A stretch of 64,000 nt of DNA from Theobroma cacao. Lineage: Eukaryota; Streptophyta; Magnoliopsida; Malvales; Malvaceae. The notes beneath the pieces were generated by a model. The model searched no databases, was not told where the DNA came from, and was given only the letters and a program-made list of their open reading frames with translations. Where the stretch lies: positions 561,056 to 625,055 of the forward strand of contig NC_030857.1 of NCBI RefSeq assembly GCF_000208745.1, in the 5' to 3' direction. Positions 19,001 through 31,307 of the stretch are shown piece after piece. Made by a program: the position numbers and the translations under genes. The stretch's first letter is position 1; the number at the start of each line of letters is the position of its first letter.

Positions 19001-21268
19001 TAAAAGCCCTACTAATCCAGAAGCAGACCAATGGAAAATCTTTTGAGGGGTGGAAACCTGATAGAATTCTGGTGGCGAGTCACATTACTTATTACCAATT
19101 AATGATTCTTCTTGTCTCTCCATAGACATACTCATATTCTCCTTTGGGGACTCAACAGGGACCTACCTACACTTTAGTTTCACACATATCCTAAAAGTTC
19201 TTCAAGCTTTTTCTCCAATCCCACCCTTTTCACCATACCCTATAGGAGCCTTACTAAATTATGGCTTGCCAACTAATCACTAGACAATTAGAATAGGCTC
19301 AAAGCAGTTGTCCTGATGTTAGCAGAACCCAATTCGTCCTAGGCTTATCTATGGACCGGAGGAAAATTTGAATATAGAAACGAGATGTGGGTACTTTGGT
19401 AGGTCCTGAACCCGAATGTCTTTGTTTTGTAATGAGAAAAATAATGTTTGGTGACGGATCCATCCAAAGAGGTTGAAGAAAGAAACCTATTTCAAGCTTC
19501 CACCATGGCCCATAAGGGATGGAAAAATGGTCTCCAATCACACTGGTAGCCATTGCAGTGTCAAACCGTCAGCATTGTTCTGGACAAATTGCTTACATCT
19601 TTTTCCTTACAGCTTTCAAATTGCTAAAGACTGTACAGAGATTAACAATGACATTTTTCTTTTTTCCCTGCAGTTTTGACTTGTGACAGATGATTGCAGC
19701 TGTCTTCTTAGCCCCCCATTCTTCCCCCAGCTACGGAGGCTACTTGCCAATTTTCAGTCTTAAGAAGTAGGATTTCCCTGTTGAACACTTCAATCCTGAC
19801 ACCAATATTCTCCATATACGGTCAAGAGATCTTGCATGTAATGATTCATATAGATTTGGAGACAGATTTAGAGGAGAAATCTATATGTTCTCTCCCCATT
19901 TTATTGCCTTAATGCAATGGAAAGAGAAGCTATCATACATTAATAATTGTGATTAACAGAAAAGAAATTTGCAGACAGACGCTGACAGTGATTTCAACGA
20001 GTTTTTAATCACTAAAATAATTAGCCCATGTTTTGTTGTGTTATGCAGATTATGATGTAAATCCCCCCAACCCCCCCAGTTTCAACCAAACAGTAACTGA
20101 TAGCATAATCAGAGTTATTATATCAATTGAGATTGACATCTCATCATCTATGGAGAATGGTCCTGCCCCCAGTTGGCCCCAGGTGATAACTACAAGCAAC
20201 CCTGTCTCAATGTCCCTGGTGATTCCAGCAATTTACCTTTCTCTTCCCATTTTGATTCTGGGTTATTCTTGGTCAAACCATGCTCATTCTATTAAGATAT
20301 ATTTGTTCTAGATCGATAGATTAAGAGGGAAAACTCCTTGTTTAGTAAATTAAGTCCAATAGAAAGCCTTGAATGCTATGTAATCCTTGTGATTTTGGTT
20401 CATAATTATAAGTTTTACCAACATAAAAACTAAGGGTTGCCACCAAACTAGGATTAAGATGAGTTAGGTTTTCATACATCAGCATCTACAAGATATTTTA
20501 TAGTATTAATCAGAAGGAATTAGTTGGCTAGTACCATTATTTTGATGTCCTTCACTGGTATTTTCAACATGATAACATTTCTTTTCACTAACGAAGTGAT
20601 TAGTCATTGTCATAATCTATACCAGTCCATTAATTATCTTGTCTTCTTCTTCTATCACTACTAAAGAATTTACAATAATTACATTTAAATAATAGAAAAT
20701 TAAACATCTTGTTTGCATTAATTGAATACTTATCTAAACTCAATTGGCTTTCTTCATAATTAATTTATGATTCGGACTTTTGATAACTTCTTGTCAATTT
20801 AAATGATAAAACTCCTGTAACCGTGAGTGTTTATCTTGAAATTTTAAAATGAATATTTAATTTAATTTAATTTAAGATACGCATAATTTTTTTTTTTATC
20901 GTAAGTTATGAATTTTTATATAATATCGACTTTTATATCATATTAATTTTTTTAAGATAGATATTTAATTTAAAATTAATTGATCATAAATGAAAAGATG
21001 ATTATTATATTTACATGATTAAAAATGTTCAAAAGGTGACTGAAATCCCAACAGCTAGCTAATCAAATGTAAACAAATGGGTGCTTTGAGAGTCGACATC
21101 ACATGGCTATGGGTGGTGTGTCCATTTCAGTTATATCTCAAAAAATTCAAAGAAAAACAACTTTTGCCTTTCCCATTCCTCATCCTCTCTGCCACCTTTT
21201 ATCATAACAATAGCAATTTCCATGTGTACATGCCATCTCCCTTTCAATAAATAAATAGAATAAATATT

Positions 21269-21292
21269 TATATATATATATATATATATATA
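21269..21292. repeat. TA dinucleotide microsatellite
   Basis: Twelve consecutive TA units in an AT-rich stretch just before the assembly gap. Confidence 0.9.
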
Positions 21293-21382
21293 CATAAATA
21301 CCAAATGATCATAGAAATAATAACACAACCCTTAATTAATAATATATTTATTCGAGACTGTAAAACGGTTTATAATTATTTA

Positions 21383-21406
21383 NNNNNNNNNNNNNNNNNN
21401 NNNNNN
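21383..21406. other. Assembly gap of 24 N
   Basis: Twenty-four undetermined bases. The true length may differ from 24. The flanks are AT-rich, which probably caused the break. Confidence 0.97.
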
Positions 21407-22853
21407 CTCTTTACGTGTAAGTAATTTTAAACTTCCACGTTCTATTAATTAGTTTTTCTTTTTTTTTCTCTTTCATTATATACCTTTTTTTCTTTAAATA
21501 AAAAAAATATTTTTCCATCTTAATTTAGCACAGCAATAACTTAATTATATTACATAATTGATTATCTAATAAGGGAATATAACAAGCAGTAGGGGAAGGG
21601 TTCAATGTATATGCTTTAAACAAGGAAGTTACAGTGATCTTCCAAGCAAAATTTACATGTGAAGAAAAAAAAAAGGGTCAAACTCAATTGTCTAAATACA
21701 AGGTGTTAATGCTCATTTATTGTTACTTTGACTAATAATTTTTGATAATTCACAAGATTAATAATTGAATTCCATAAAAATAATATTATATATATATAGA
21801 TATAATTGATTTAGAATTGCAAATTGAGATGCAAGTCAAAAATAAATAAATAGAGGGGGAAGCAATCAGAAAGGGAAAGAGAATTAAATAAACCCCTTAT
21901 ACTGTCTATCAGCAAGTCTTCCAGGAAACCCAGTTACTGTTTAGTTGGCAAACATGTGGTTTGTGCAGCTTTTGCCTACAGAAAACCAGCCCGTTACTTT
22001 CAAATTATTAAGGCTCGAAGGTCACAAACAACACTCACTTGCCTCCAAAACCTCTCAAATTCTCAAACCCAAACCCCATTTTCTGCCATTATAGTAAAAA
22101 ACCTTTCCTTTTTTCACACGCCAAGTAAGGGAAAAAGAACTCCCATTCCATAGAGATGGAGTCAACCCCAGAAACCCACCACCTTATATCATTGCCACTC
22201 CCTTTCTAACTCTTTTTAGCAGAACTGAAAGAAGGAAAAAGGCTCATGCAGTTCTTCTGGAATGTTAAAAGGAGAAAAGCCTTGAGGGGCAATGCGGGTA
22301 AAAAAGGGAAGTGAAGGATGCTATTAGTAGGAGTAAGTGGGGAAAGAGAAGACGCACGTTGATCCATGATGACGCAGTGTTTCTGCGTGGAGTTTATGTC
22401 CGGCTGTATCTTGTTTCCAAGATGCGCATTTTTTGCCTTTTGCAAAGCTCCATCTTTCTCTTCCTCCTCCACTTCACCTTTCATTTAAGACACTCGCTCT
22501 CTCTTTCTTTGCTTTAAATATAATCTTCCAAGCAAGACACTGCTGCAAACCTAGTAGCCTACTACCTTGTTCTCGTTAGAGTTGTGTTGCTTTTGCTTCT
22601 TCCAATGATGTTAAAATCTTAAGCTTTTGTCATTTAGTCTTACTTGCTGGGAGGCATTGAAGTTTGTCGGTTTTGTAATGGAAAGTTTACCTTTTTTCAG
22701 TTAATAGGTCTGGAATCTGATCACCCTCTGTTTATTTTGGTGACGTTTTGAATTTTCTTATTGCATTTAACTTATTGTTATTGTTGTTTATGTGATCTTT
22801 ATTGAATTTTAATTGGGTTTTTTTTGCAGATTTGGTAGTGAAGTGATAAAAAG

Positions 22854-25800
22854 ATGAATACCAGAGTCAGGGCGTCTCTGCAGTCTAGGAAAGTTCCAGG
22901 GAAGCATGAAAAAGTAATCACTAGTCACAGTTATCAAGAATTTAATCAATGGCTACACTGGGGTCCCTGGATTAGTGGTTATTATTTTATTACTATGTTG
23001 TTTTGAAAAACGGTTTGTACTGTATATAGGAATGTAATTATTCCTCAATTATCTTCAGTTTCAAGGAGACGCTCTCCAGGGGCTCAAAGCTCCTGGAAAT
23101 TTTTGAAAAGTAAGCATCTTTCGTTGGAATCCAAGGTGGGTTTTTTTCAATTTAAATCTTAAATGAGAGAACTCTTCTATACCATTCCCTGGGATTGTGA
23201 ACTTCCCTGCTGCCACAAGAAATTTTCCGGGCACCTTCATTCCTTAGTAGACAATGATTTGGTTCTGGTTTATCAGTTGTTCTGTGATTCTTCCATTATC
23301 TTATTCTGATGTGCATAATAGCTGACTGTTTGTAACTATTTTTCTTTTAAGGAGAAGGTAGACATGCAGGAGACGAAGCCAACAGTTGCCACAAAGGCAA
23401 TGAAAAATAGACGAGCCTCAAGCAAAGAGAGAAAAATGGTCCTACAACAAGATGTACAGACTTCTGTTCTCCGACAAGTGTTCCAAGTTATTTGATTTAG
23501 TACAACAATTTACTCTAGGACTTTATTTTCTTATCTCTTTTATTGATCAGGTTGATAAACTGAAGAAGAAACTGAGACAGGAAGAGAACATTCACAGAGC
23601 TCTGGAGAGAGCATTTAATAGGCCTTTGGGAGCTTTACCTCGTCTTCCGCCGTATCTCCCTCCTTCTGTTAGTAATTTCACCATCTTATTGAGTCCACAC
23701 CTTGGGTTTTGTTATTTTTTTCTTTTCAATAATTTAAAGAAATGATCGATTAGAAAAAAGGATCTTTAACGCCCATTGCAGTTAAAGAAATTTGAAGGAA
23801 GAAGCAGAGGAAGTGATCGTATTGCACGTTTTGACATTTTCTAAACAGGAATTCTAATGCTGGATTCTGTTTTTGTAGACATTGGAGCTTTTAGCAGAAG
23901 TGGCAGTACTGGAAGAGGAGGTTGTCCGACTCGAAGAAAAGGTGGTTCACTTTAGACAGGACTTGTATCAAGAAGCTGTCTATATATCATCGTCAAAAAG
24001 GAACATGGACAATTCAGCTGATTTGTGTGAGCCTAGCCTCGATAAGAGTCCTAAACCTGAGCAACCTAAGATTTTAACTCGAGATACATCCATGGCAAGG
24101 CATTTGCAATCCTTTTCGGGTAAGCTTTTGGGTTGTTCAAATAATGCCATTAACATTTGATACATGCACCTATTGAATTGGAATTGAAGTGGAAGTAGGC
24201 TCTAAAACTTACTCCTTATTGTTCTTTCAGATGATGGAAGAGGAAAAGAGAACCAGTCTTGTACTAATTCCACAAAGAGCAACAAGGGCTCTTTGGTACA
24301 TAAAAGCCAATCAGTAAGCCAATCAGTAAGAACTCCAGTGGAGAGACCTCTGATTGATTCAAAACCAGCAGAGAAACGTATAGATCCTCAAAAGTTGCAG
24401 GCATGAACCAGTGTCAATTCTATCAAGTTATAGTAGACTTATTTGCAGTTATATGAATATGACTTCTTTTACATGTTCAGCTAGAATGCAGAATCAGAGA
24501 CCAAGGTAATACAGAAGCCAGAATTATTAGCACTCCAGATGAGAGACGGTTAGGAGACGATGAACCGAATAAAGTTTCTGAGGAACTTGTAAAATGCTTG
24601 TCCAGCATTTTCTTAAGAATGAGCTCAACAAAAAGAAAGTCTACTGCAGAAGGTTCTCCTTCATTATCAATGTTAGGGTCCCAAGAAAGCAGTGAAGAGA
24701 CAGAATTTCGGGATCCTTATGGTACTTGTTCAAATTTTGGAAGGAGAGATATCGGTCCATATAAGAATTTATTTTCAATTGATGCTGGTTCAATCAATCC
24801 AAACCGAACATCAAAATCTTTATTTCTGCTGCGCAGGTTGAAGTAAGTTGCCTTTTATTAGATTAGTTTCTTTGTTCCCTTGATGTAATTTAGCATCTTC
24901 CAGATTCCAAAGAATTCTCATGGTTTTATTTGTTGCATTCTCAGACTCCTCCTTGAGAGACTTGCCTCCTCCAACTTGCTGAACCTCAACCATCAGGAGA
25001 AGCTCGCATTCTGGATAAATATCTACAATTCCTGCATGATGAATGTATGTGAAGGATATCTGTGAATATAAATTGAAAAATTGGGTAGTATTACATGTTA
25101 ACTATTGGCTTAATATGTATTAAGATCCAAACTGATTATTTCATACTAGTATTTTCACCTGAATTTCTGAAAGTTTAAACTATGGGCTCCCAACCCCACA
25201 CTCTCTCATGGTGGTAGTCTATCTTTTGGTGCATTTTGTTTCTGCCATCATATGCCTGGTTTACTCTAGTAGATGGAATTATTTATCGCATGATTGTGAT
25301 TCAGGCATTCTTAGAACATGGAGTACCAGACAGCCCGAAGATGGTTGTGGAATTGATGAGAAAGGTATGGATGTACCAGAAAACATGGTTTTGTTAGAAT
25401 GTTGGTGCATTTCAGTGATTCTTAGGATAGTGTTATGTTTCATATGCAACCACGCCAGCGTTCTATAGATGAAAAGTCTCCCATAAGTCAATTTGCAATG
25501 CAAATCAACTTGTAATATTGCATTTAGTCAGTAGTTTTTCACACAATTCTTTATGATGCAGGCAACAATAAATGTTGGGGGACGCTTGCTAAATGCAATA
25601 ACTATTGAACATTTCATTCTCAGATTGCCTTACCACTCAAAATTTGTAAGTGGTACCTCATTTCAATTGTGTTGCAATTAAAGCGTGATAATCAAGTCTT
25701 CCTTGTTATATTTCTTACACTTGAATTCTGCTCAGATCTTTTCCAAGGGTGTCAAAAATGATGAAATGACTGCCAGGAGTATATTTGGATTGGAATTATC

Positions 25801-26460
25801 TGAGCCCTTGGTAACATTTGCCCTCTCATGTGGAAGCTGGTCCTCTCCTGCCGTAAGTTTGTAACTTTGTATGAAAGAGAAGCTAGGTTTTATTTACTTC
25901 TCCATTCAGCCAGCATCCACTTTTGGGATAATTACAAGTCTTTCAGTGGTCCTCACTTATATAATTGACTGTATGCATCAGCCAGTTTTTTACATAAGAA
26001 TCATTATTCACGGGCACTTGATGTTGTTTTATCTACAAATCATTGGCAACTTGTTTTCTTCTTCTTTCTCTGCTTTTTGGCTCCATTTTAGTTGCTAGCA
26101 TTGCACTTACTGACACCACATAATACTGTTTATTGATTTATCAATTCTGTCAAAATGAAGGTACGAGTATATACTGCTTCCCAAGTTGAGAATGAATTGG
26201 AAGTGGCAAAGAGAGAGTACTTACAGGCTGCAGTTGGAATTTCATCAACCAAGTTTGCAATCCCAAAGCTGTTGGACTGGTACTTGCTTGATTTTGCTAA
26301 GGACTTGGATTCGTTGCTTGACTGGATTTGCCTGCAATTACCTAGTGAACTAGGTAAAGAAGCAATTAAGTATCTTGAAAGAGCTAAAAGTGAGTCTCTT
26401 TCACAGTTTGTTCAAATTATGCCGTATGAGTTCAGCTTTAGGTACCTTTTATGCACATAA
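22854..26460 (+). CDS. DUF547 protein with N-terminal MIP1-type leucine zipper (11 exons)
   Basis: Plant protein of the ternary-complex-factor MIP1-like family; molecular function is not settled. Exons: 22854-22913, 23352-23453, 23551-23667, 23879-24119, 24231-24400, 24481-24842, 24945-25044, 25305-25364, 25562-25645, 25736-25852 and 26161-26460, giving 570 aa. The start [11 protein letters not shown] is the usual N-terminus of this family as I recall it. Residues 50-135 form the coiled-coil zipper ([19 protein letters not shown], then [11 protein letters not shown] and [19 protein letters not shown]). A Ser-rich linker follows. DUF547 runs from about residue 350 ([56 protein letters not shown]). 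Intron 5 (24401-24480) starts with GC rather than GT; a TGA follows at once in frame, so splicing there is required. An optional stop-containing exon may lie in intron 1. Confidence 0.88.
23059..23135 (+). other. Candidate cassette exon with in-frame stop in the DUF547 gene
   Basis: This stretch has a good acceptor (ATCTTCAG before it) and two possible donors (GTAAGC at 23110, GTGGGT at 23136). Joined to exon 1 in phase 0, either version (51 or 77 bases) meets a TGA after 15 codons. I left it out of the main model because exon 1 joins exon 2 cleanly in frame. If used, it would truncate the protein and mark the RNA for decay. Confidence 0.3.
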
Positions 26461-27197
26461 TAAATTTATTTTGTCTTCACTTAAAATTTTGCTTACACAG
26501 TTCTAAGGGTGTTGGAGTATTGCTTTTGTACACAGTCTTAGGTTAGATGTAAAACCGAAAGGTGTAATCTAGTCTCTCCTATCTTTAATTGTAAGTAGTT
26601 GTGACAGGAATGTTCATCAGGGGATTTTTGCATGTAATTAATAAGTACGTTTTGGGAAGAGCTATACAGAAAAAGTGATTATTTTTCCAATATGTGCCTA
26701 CTCTATCTATAAGATCGATGCCTCGAACTATATCGCAGGATGATCTAGAGTTCTCATTGAATAATCATCATATGGATAGTAATCCAGGTTTTCAACTATC
26801 ATCACTGAAAAGAGAGGAACCATGAATGTTTTTGAGAGGATTGCCAACTAGTTGACAATGATAATTCAATAAGAGTCTGAAGTTTCATTCATGAAAGTTA
26901 GGTGTAAGCAGTGACAACCCCATATTCTGTCCGGAATATTAATAGATCAGCATGCATTGATGCCTCTTTAAAATAGAAACAGAAATGGAATACCAATTAT
27001 AAATCTGAAGCCTTCCATTCAAGGAAAGCTACTGATATATATCTGATGCAGGAAAACCCCCATTGATACCAAACTTTATCTCGTGTGGCCCATAAGAAGC
27101 AGCCCAGTTTTTTTCTTTTTTCCCTAATCGTCTTAGCTGCTTAATCAATACGTGGAATGCTAAGGTGCCATTTCTGTGCTAGCTCCTGCTGTACCAT

Positions 27198-27298
27198 TGA
27201 TTATGACCCGTTTGCACAACCATTGAAGAGCAATACCAGTTGACAACTGATTATGACCTTTGTTTGACAACCATTGAAGAGCAATAACAATTCTAGCA
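27198..27298. repeat. Imperfect 50-bp tandem duplication (two copies)
   Basis: TGATTATGACC starts at 27198 and again at 27248. Both copies then carry CAACCATTGAAGAGCAATA with one base of indel between them. No coding frame is associated. Confidence 0.75.
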
Positions 27299-28377
27299 GT
27301 GTAATTATTTGATTGCTTGACTATATTTGTCGACCAAACCAAACCTTGATAATACTAATACATCAGCGCCTCCATTATCTTGGCATATCCAACGCGAATT
27401 CACATTAAACACTCCAAGTGGCTATGAATGCGAAGTTACTCAGAAAAAACTGAATAATCCGTGTCTGATACATTCATATTAATCTGTTGCTTATTCTCAA
27501 GTAACACCGACAGATATTTTCGTACGAATTGTATAAGACCACCCACAGAACTAGCTAAGGCCGTGGCTTCAATCATGGTGGTTCACTATAAAACCAGTGG
27601 TGTCCAATTGTTGAGAAACCCTGGAAAGAAAGATGACGGAATCAAAACTTTGTCTTAGGCTCACAGTAAATTTAATGCAAAAGCGAAGTGGTCCTGACTT
27701 TTGTCCCCCCCATATGATACGACCATGTGGACTATATGTATCAGCTACATGAGAGCAAAGAACATTCGAGCTTTTGCAAAGTGATTGTCACAACAATAAA
27801 TATCAAAGCTAAAGCTGCAAAGCCTTTTACTTTTTCTGGTGCTTCTCGTACATCGACTATTGAATTACCCGTGTAACATATGCTGTCGTGATAAAACAAA
27901 AAAGATGAAACTGACTTAAGCCATGCCATGCCATGCGTTCCAGGGCAGTGGCCCTAAATTATAAGGTCCCTTTGTTTGTACAAATGAATGCTGTCAATTT
28001 TTTTTTCATAGCAGCATTTTCTTTTGGCTGCTGAACCACGTACAAAAGCTAGGTGATGAACTGAAAGAGTTCCTATTGGAATTTGTGAGTGTTGGATGGA
28101 AGGCCTGTCACCTGTGAGCTGTGGGTGAGAGGCACACCTACCTGGCCCTGGTCCTGCTGTGGAAGAGCTGTGATTAGCAGGTCCCCATTCATTGCAGCAA
28201 ATTTTTTCGGGGGGGGACACGAACTTGTCAGCTTTGTTTTTCCAGGGAAATGCTGAGAAAGTTGAAGTTGTTACAGATATAATATGGTAGTACTTCTTTC
28301 TTCATTTCAAGTAACTTAATTTCTAATAAATGAGATAAAAACAACAAGAGTTTTGGGTGGACTACCTCAACGATTTT

Positions 28378-28650
28378 TGGCCATTCATGAGGCTTCAAAT
28401 GGCCTAAAATCAATCCATAAGTCCCCCTAAATGTCCCTAGTTGGGCTCAGTCTATAGCTAGAATTGGGTTAACGTGCCTAAAAGAATAGGATGGAGATGC
28501 CCAAACTGTTCCTGAGCCATTGACCAAGCTACAAATGGACTTAAATCCATCCTAAAGTCCACTACGTGACCCTGGTTAGATCCAGTCTTTTCCTGAATTT
28601 GAGTTGGCTGGCCTAATAAAAGCAAGATTCGGCAACTATTCCTGAGTCCA
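28378..28650. repeat. Diverged tandem duplication of about 136 bp (two copies)
   Basis: Copy 1 starts near 28378 and copy 2 near 28515. Paired landmarks keep a 136-137 base offset: GCCATTCATGAGGCTTC with GCCATTGACCAAGCTAC, AAATGGCCT with AAATGGACT, and CCTGAG near each end. Many substitutions separate the copies, so the duplication is old. Origin unknown. Confidence 0.6.
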
Positions 28651-30042
28651 TCAGAACTTGGAACTGCCCGAGGTAATGAGCAGTAAGTTCTCTATTTTTG
28701 TGGCAAAACTGCGATGAAACTGAACCAAACCAGCCGAAGTCTTTCCAAGCCAATTCAACCCAAGACAAAGCACGCAATGTGGCCAAATCTGTCACTGCAC
28801 ATTATTCTCTGTATTCATGCTTACTATTCTTTTCTCTTTCACCATCCATTACTTGAGGGCAGGGAAATGCAAAAAAATTTGGATTACAAGTTGTGGTTCG
28901 ATGGGCTTTCGGTCTGTTAGCTTACTAGAGCTCCAAGTAAAAGATTTTTCAACATAGGCGACAAAGGCCTCAATAAGCTGCCACCAAACCAAACGCAGCC
29001 TATGCCTTCTCTCATTTAGAATGTTGACGTTTTCTACCCACAAAAGTCTAACCATCTAGAACTCATGAATCAGTCATAATAGTAAATTATTGAGCACATG
29101 TTTGTTGTTACTTACCACTTATAGATAATATAAATTATAAACAGAAAATAGTTTACTAATCCAATGTCAAGAACATGAGCAATTAATTCAGGGGTCATCA
29201 CATCTGTTGGGTATAGCAGAAGCATGTTCACACTGTGTGAAAACTTTAAGCTCCATAATTATGGAAAAGGAACCGATTATCATTAGCTAATGGTTCCTTA
29301 ATCTTAATTCTTAAGGTTAAATCCACACGCTCCCATTCCACGAAACCCCTGCAGCCAATGATGTTCACCATTTCACTTTTAAATGGAAGTCATGTGCGAT
29401 GTATGAACAAATGAGACAATGAGAGCTTGTAATAAATTTCTTGTTTATCTAATTTGTAAAGGTCGGTTGCCTCGCTTTCTTTCTCTATGGTATAGTAACA
29501 GGTAACCAATAGGAAAACTGCAGATCTCCTAAACTAGAGCTTTCGTTTACATTCATGGGAGAGACTTGACAAAATCTGGGATCTGTCAAAATCTATCAGG
29601 AATTGGGTAAATTTGCAGGAGTTTCCCAAAGATTTTGGTAATCCCTGACGCCATTTCTAGGTGAAGCTTGTGACCCTGTTGACCCCAAAGCCGCTGTTAA
29701 AATCATATCATACTCGGACGAAAAGCTACGAATGATGGCATCCATGATGTAAAAAAGAAATGGATGAGGATTTTTATCTATTTTAATACACGATTATACG
29801 TCCACGTCTACTTGTGCTTCACGGAAAATTAAAGCCATGGTGGGTCACCATGAACACTCGTATTACCCAGCCACTTACCAAAGAAACAAACTATAAATAA
29901 ACAAGCCTCCCCCATGTGATTGAAGAATCAAATCGACAAAGCCATATTCCGTGATTGAGTATAGAAAATCAGACATGAAATTCGCTTGGTATTAAAAGGC
30001 GGCTGCCTGGTCAAAAAACTCTACCTTCTACCATACCAGCTG

Positions 30043-30064
30043 TCTCTCTCTCTCTCTCTCTCTC
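30043..30064. repeat. TC microsatellite in the DUF1645 gene leader
   Basis: Eleven TC units about 140 bases before the ATG. CT tracts near the transcription start are common in plant promoters and leaders and may affect expression. Confidence 0.85.
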
Positions 30065-30200
30065 ACATTTCTCACTTGTCTCCTCTCGTCTGCTTTTATA
30101 TCTAAGCCCTTTAACAAACCTTTTGGCTTGCCACGCTGCTCCATAACCAACTTGGCCTAGCTATCATAGAGGAAGCTGATCAGGATTTTTACAAGAAAGA

Positions 30201-31307
30201 ATGGAAGTGGTGATACCAGCTGCGCCGGTTATGGATTTTGATTTCAACAGCGCTAGATCATCTCCTCGCTCGAGTGCTCCTTCTACGCCTAGACGTTTTG
30301 GTGAATGTTTCTTCAGTGCGCCGACAAGTCCCTCGCGAATGTCTGAGTTCTATCGTGAATTTGATAGATTCTCCATGATGAATGATAGGCAAAGCAGCAT
30401 AGGAAGCAGTTCCCTGGCGATTCCTTTTGACTGGGAAGAGAAACCAGGTACACCAAAGTCACCGAGAGCAACTGGAAATGATGAGGAAGAATATGATTTC
30501 GCTTTTGATTTTAGTGAGGCCTTGGAGAAAACATCTCTCCCAGCTGAAGAACTCTTTGATGGAGGGAAAATCAAGCCCTTGAAGCCTCCACCTCGGTTAC
30601 AGGTTGACGAGTGCAACCAGAAAAGCCCACTTTTGTCATCACCAAGGTCGCCAAGATCACCATTATCCCAAGGTAAAAAGATTATCCGTGAAGCTTTTTC
30701 ACCAAGAAAGAAAAAGAACCGGGACCCTTTTGCAACTGCTATCGAAAGTAGTCGAAATGATACAGAACATGGAAGAGGAAGAGAAAGAGTTCAAGATTTC
30801 TCATCAAGGAATTCGAGCCGTAGAGCAACAAGATCGCTTTCTCCTTATAGAGTCTCTGAATATCCATGGGAAGAAGAAGAGAAACAACAGCAACATGAAA
30901 CCACCAAGCAATCACCATTGAATTCAAAGCCTTCCTTGTCTTCAACCTCGTCAAAGAGTTCTTCCAGAAAATGGAGATTAAGAGATTTCTTGTTGTTCAG
31001 AAGCGCATCCGAGGGACGTGCGACGGATAAAGATCCATTCAGGAAGTACTCATTAGCTCTTTTCAAGAAACCCGAAGCTGATACCAAGAATTCAAGCAGT
31101 TTCCGATCCACCGACAGCTCTGGTTCAGTCGGTTCCAGAAGAAAAATATCGGCTCATGAGCTACATTACACAACGAACAAAGCGGTATCCGAGAACATGA
31201 AGAAGAAAACTTTCTTGCCATACAAACAAGGTATCCTGGGGAGACTAGCGTTCAATCCTGCCGTCCATGCCCTTGCCAACGGATTTGGAGCACTCACACG
31301 TTCATAA
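30201..31307 (+). CDS. DUF1645 family protein, single exon
   Basis: A 368-aa intronless protein of the plant-specific DUF1645 family. Rice members have been linked to grain size and stress tolerance; the biochemical activity is not known. It is rich in Ser, Pro and charged residues and mostly predicted disordered. The signature IPFDWEEKPGTPK is at residues 74-86. Repeated SPRSP-type motifs and a basic block follow (near SPRKKKNRDPF), which could be phosphorylation and nuclear-localisation signals. A second conserved block WRLRDFLLFRSASEG begins near residue 258, then DPFRKYSLALFKK. The C-terminus LGRLAFNPAVHALANGFG is typical of the family. The ATG at 30201 is the first in a long open frame. 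Family assignment is firm; function is not. Confidence 0.88.
   Translation: MEVVIPAAPVMDFDFNSARSSPRSSAPSTPRRFGECFFSAPTSPSRMSEFYREFDRFSMMNDRQSSIGSSSLAIPFDWEEKPGTPKSPRATGNDEEEYDFAFDFSEALEKTSLPAEELFDGGKIKPLKPPPRLQVDECNQKSPLLSSPRSPRSPLSQGKKIIREAFSPRKKKNRDPFATAIESSRNDTEHGRGRERVQDFSSRNSSRRATRSLSPYRVSEYPWEEEEKQQQHETTKQSPLNSKPSLSSTSSKSSSRKWRLRDFLLFRSASEGRATDKDPFRKYSLALFKKPEADTKNSSSFRSTDSSGSVGSRRKISAHELHYTTNKAVSENMKKKTFLPYKQGILGRLAFNPAVHALANGFGALTRS

Larger units (their letters stand above)
26461..30200. other. Spacer with decayed duplications, no gene seen
   Basis: About 3.7 kb between two plus-strand genes. It holds two diverged tandem duplications, listed separately, and otherwise unremarkable AT-rich sequence. 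The last 300 bases are the leader and promoter of the DUF1645 gene, with a TATA-like CTATAAATA near 29890 and a TC repeat at 30043. Confidence 0.5.
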
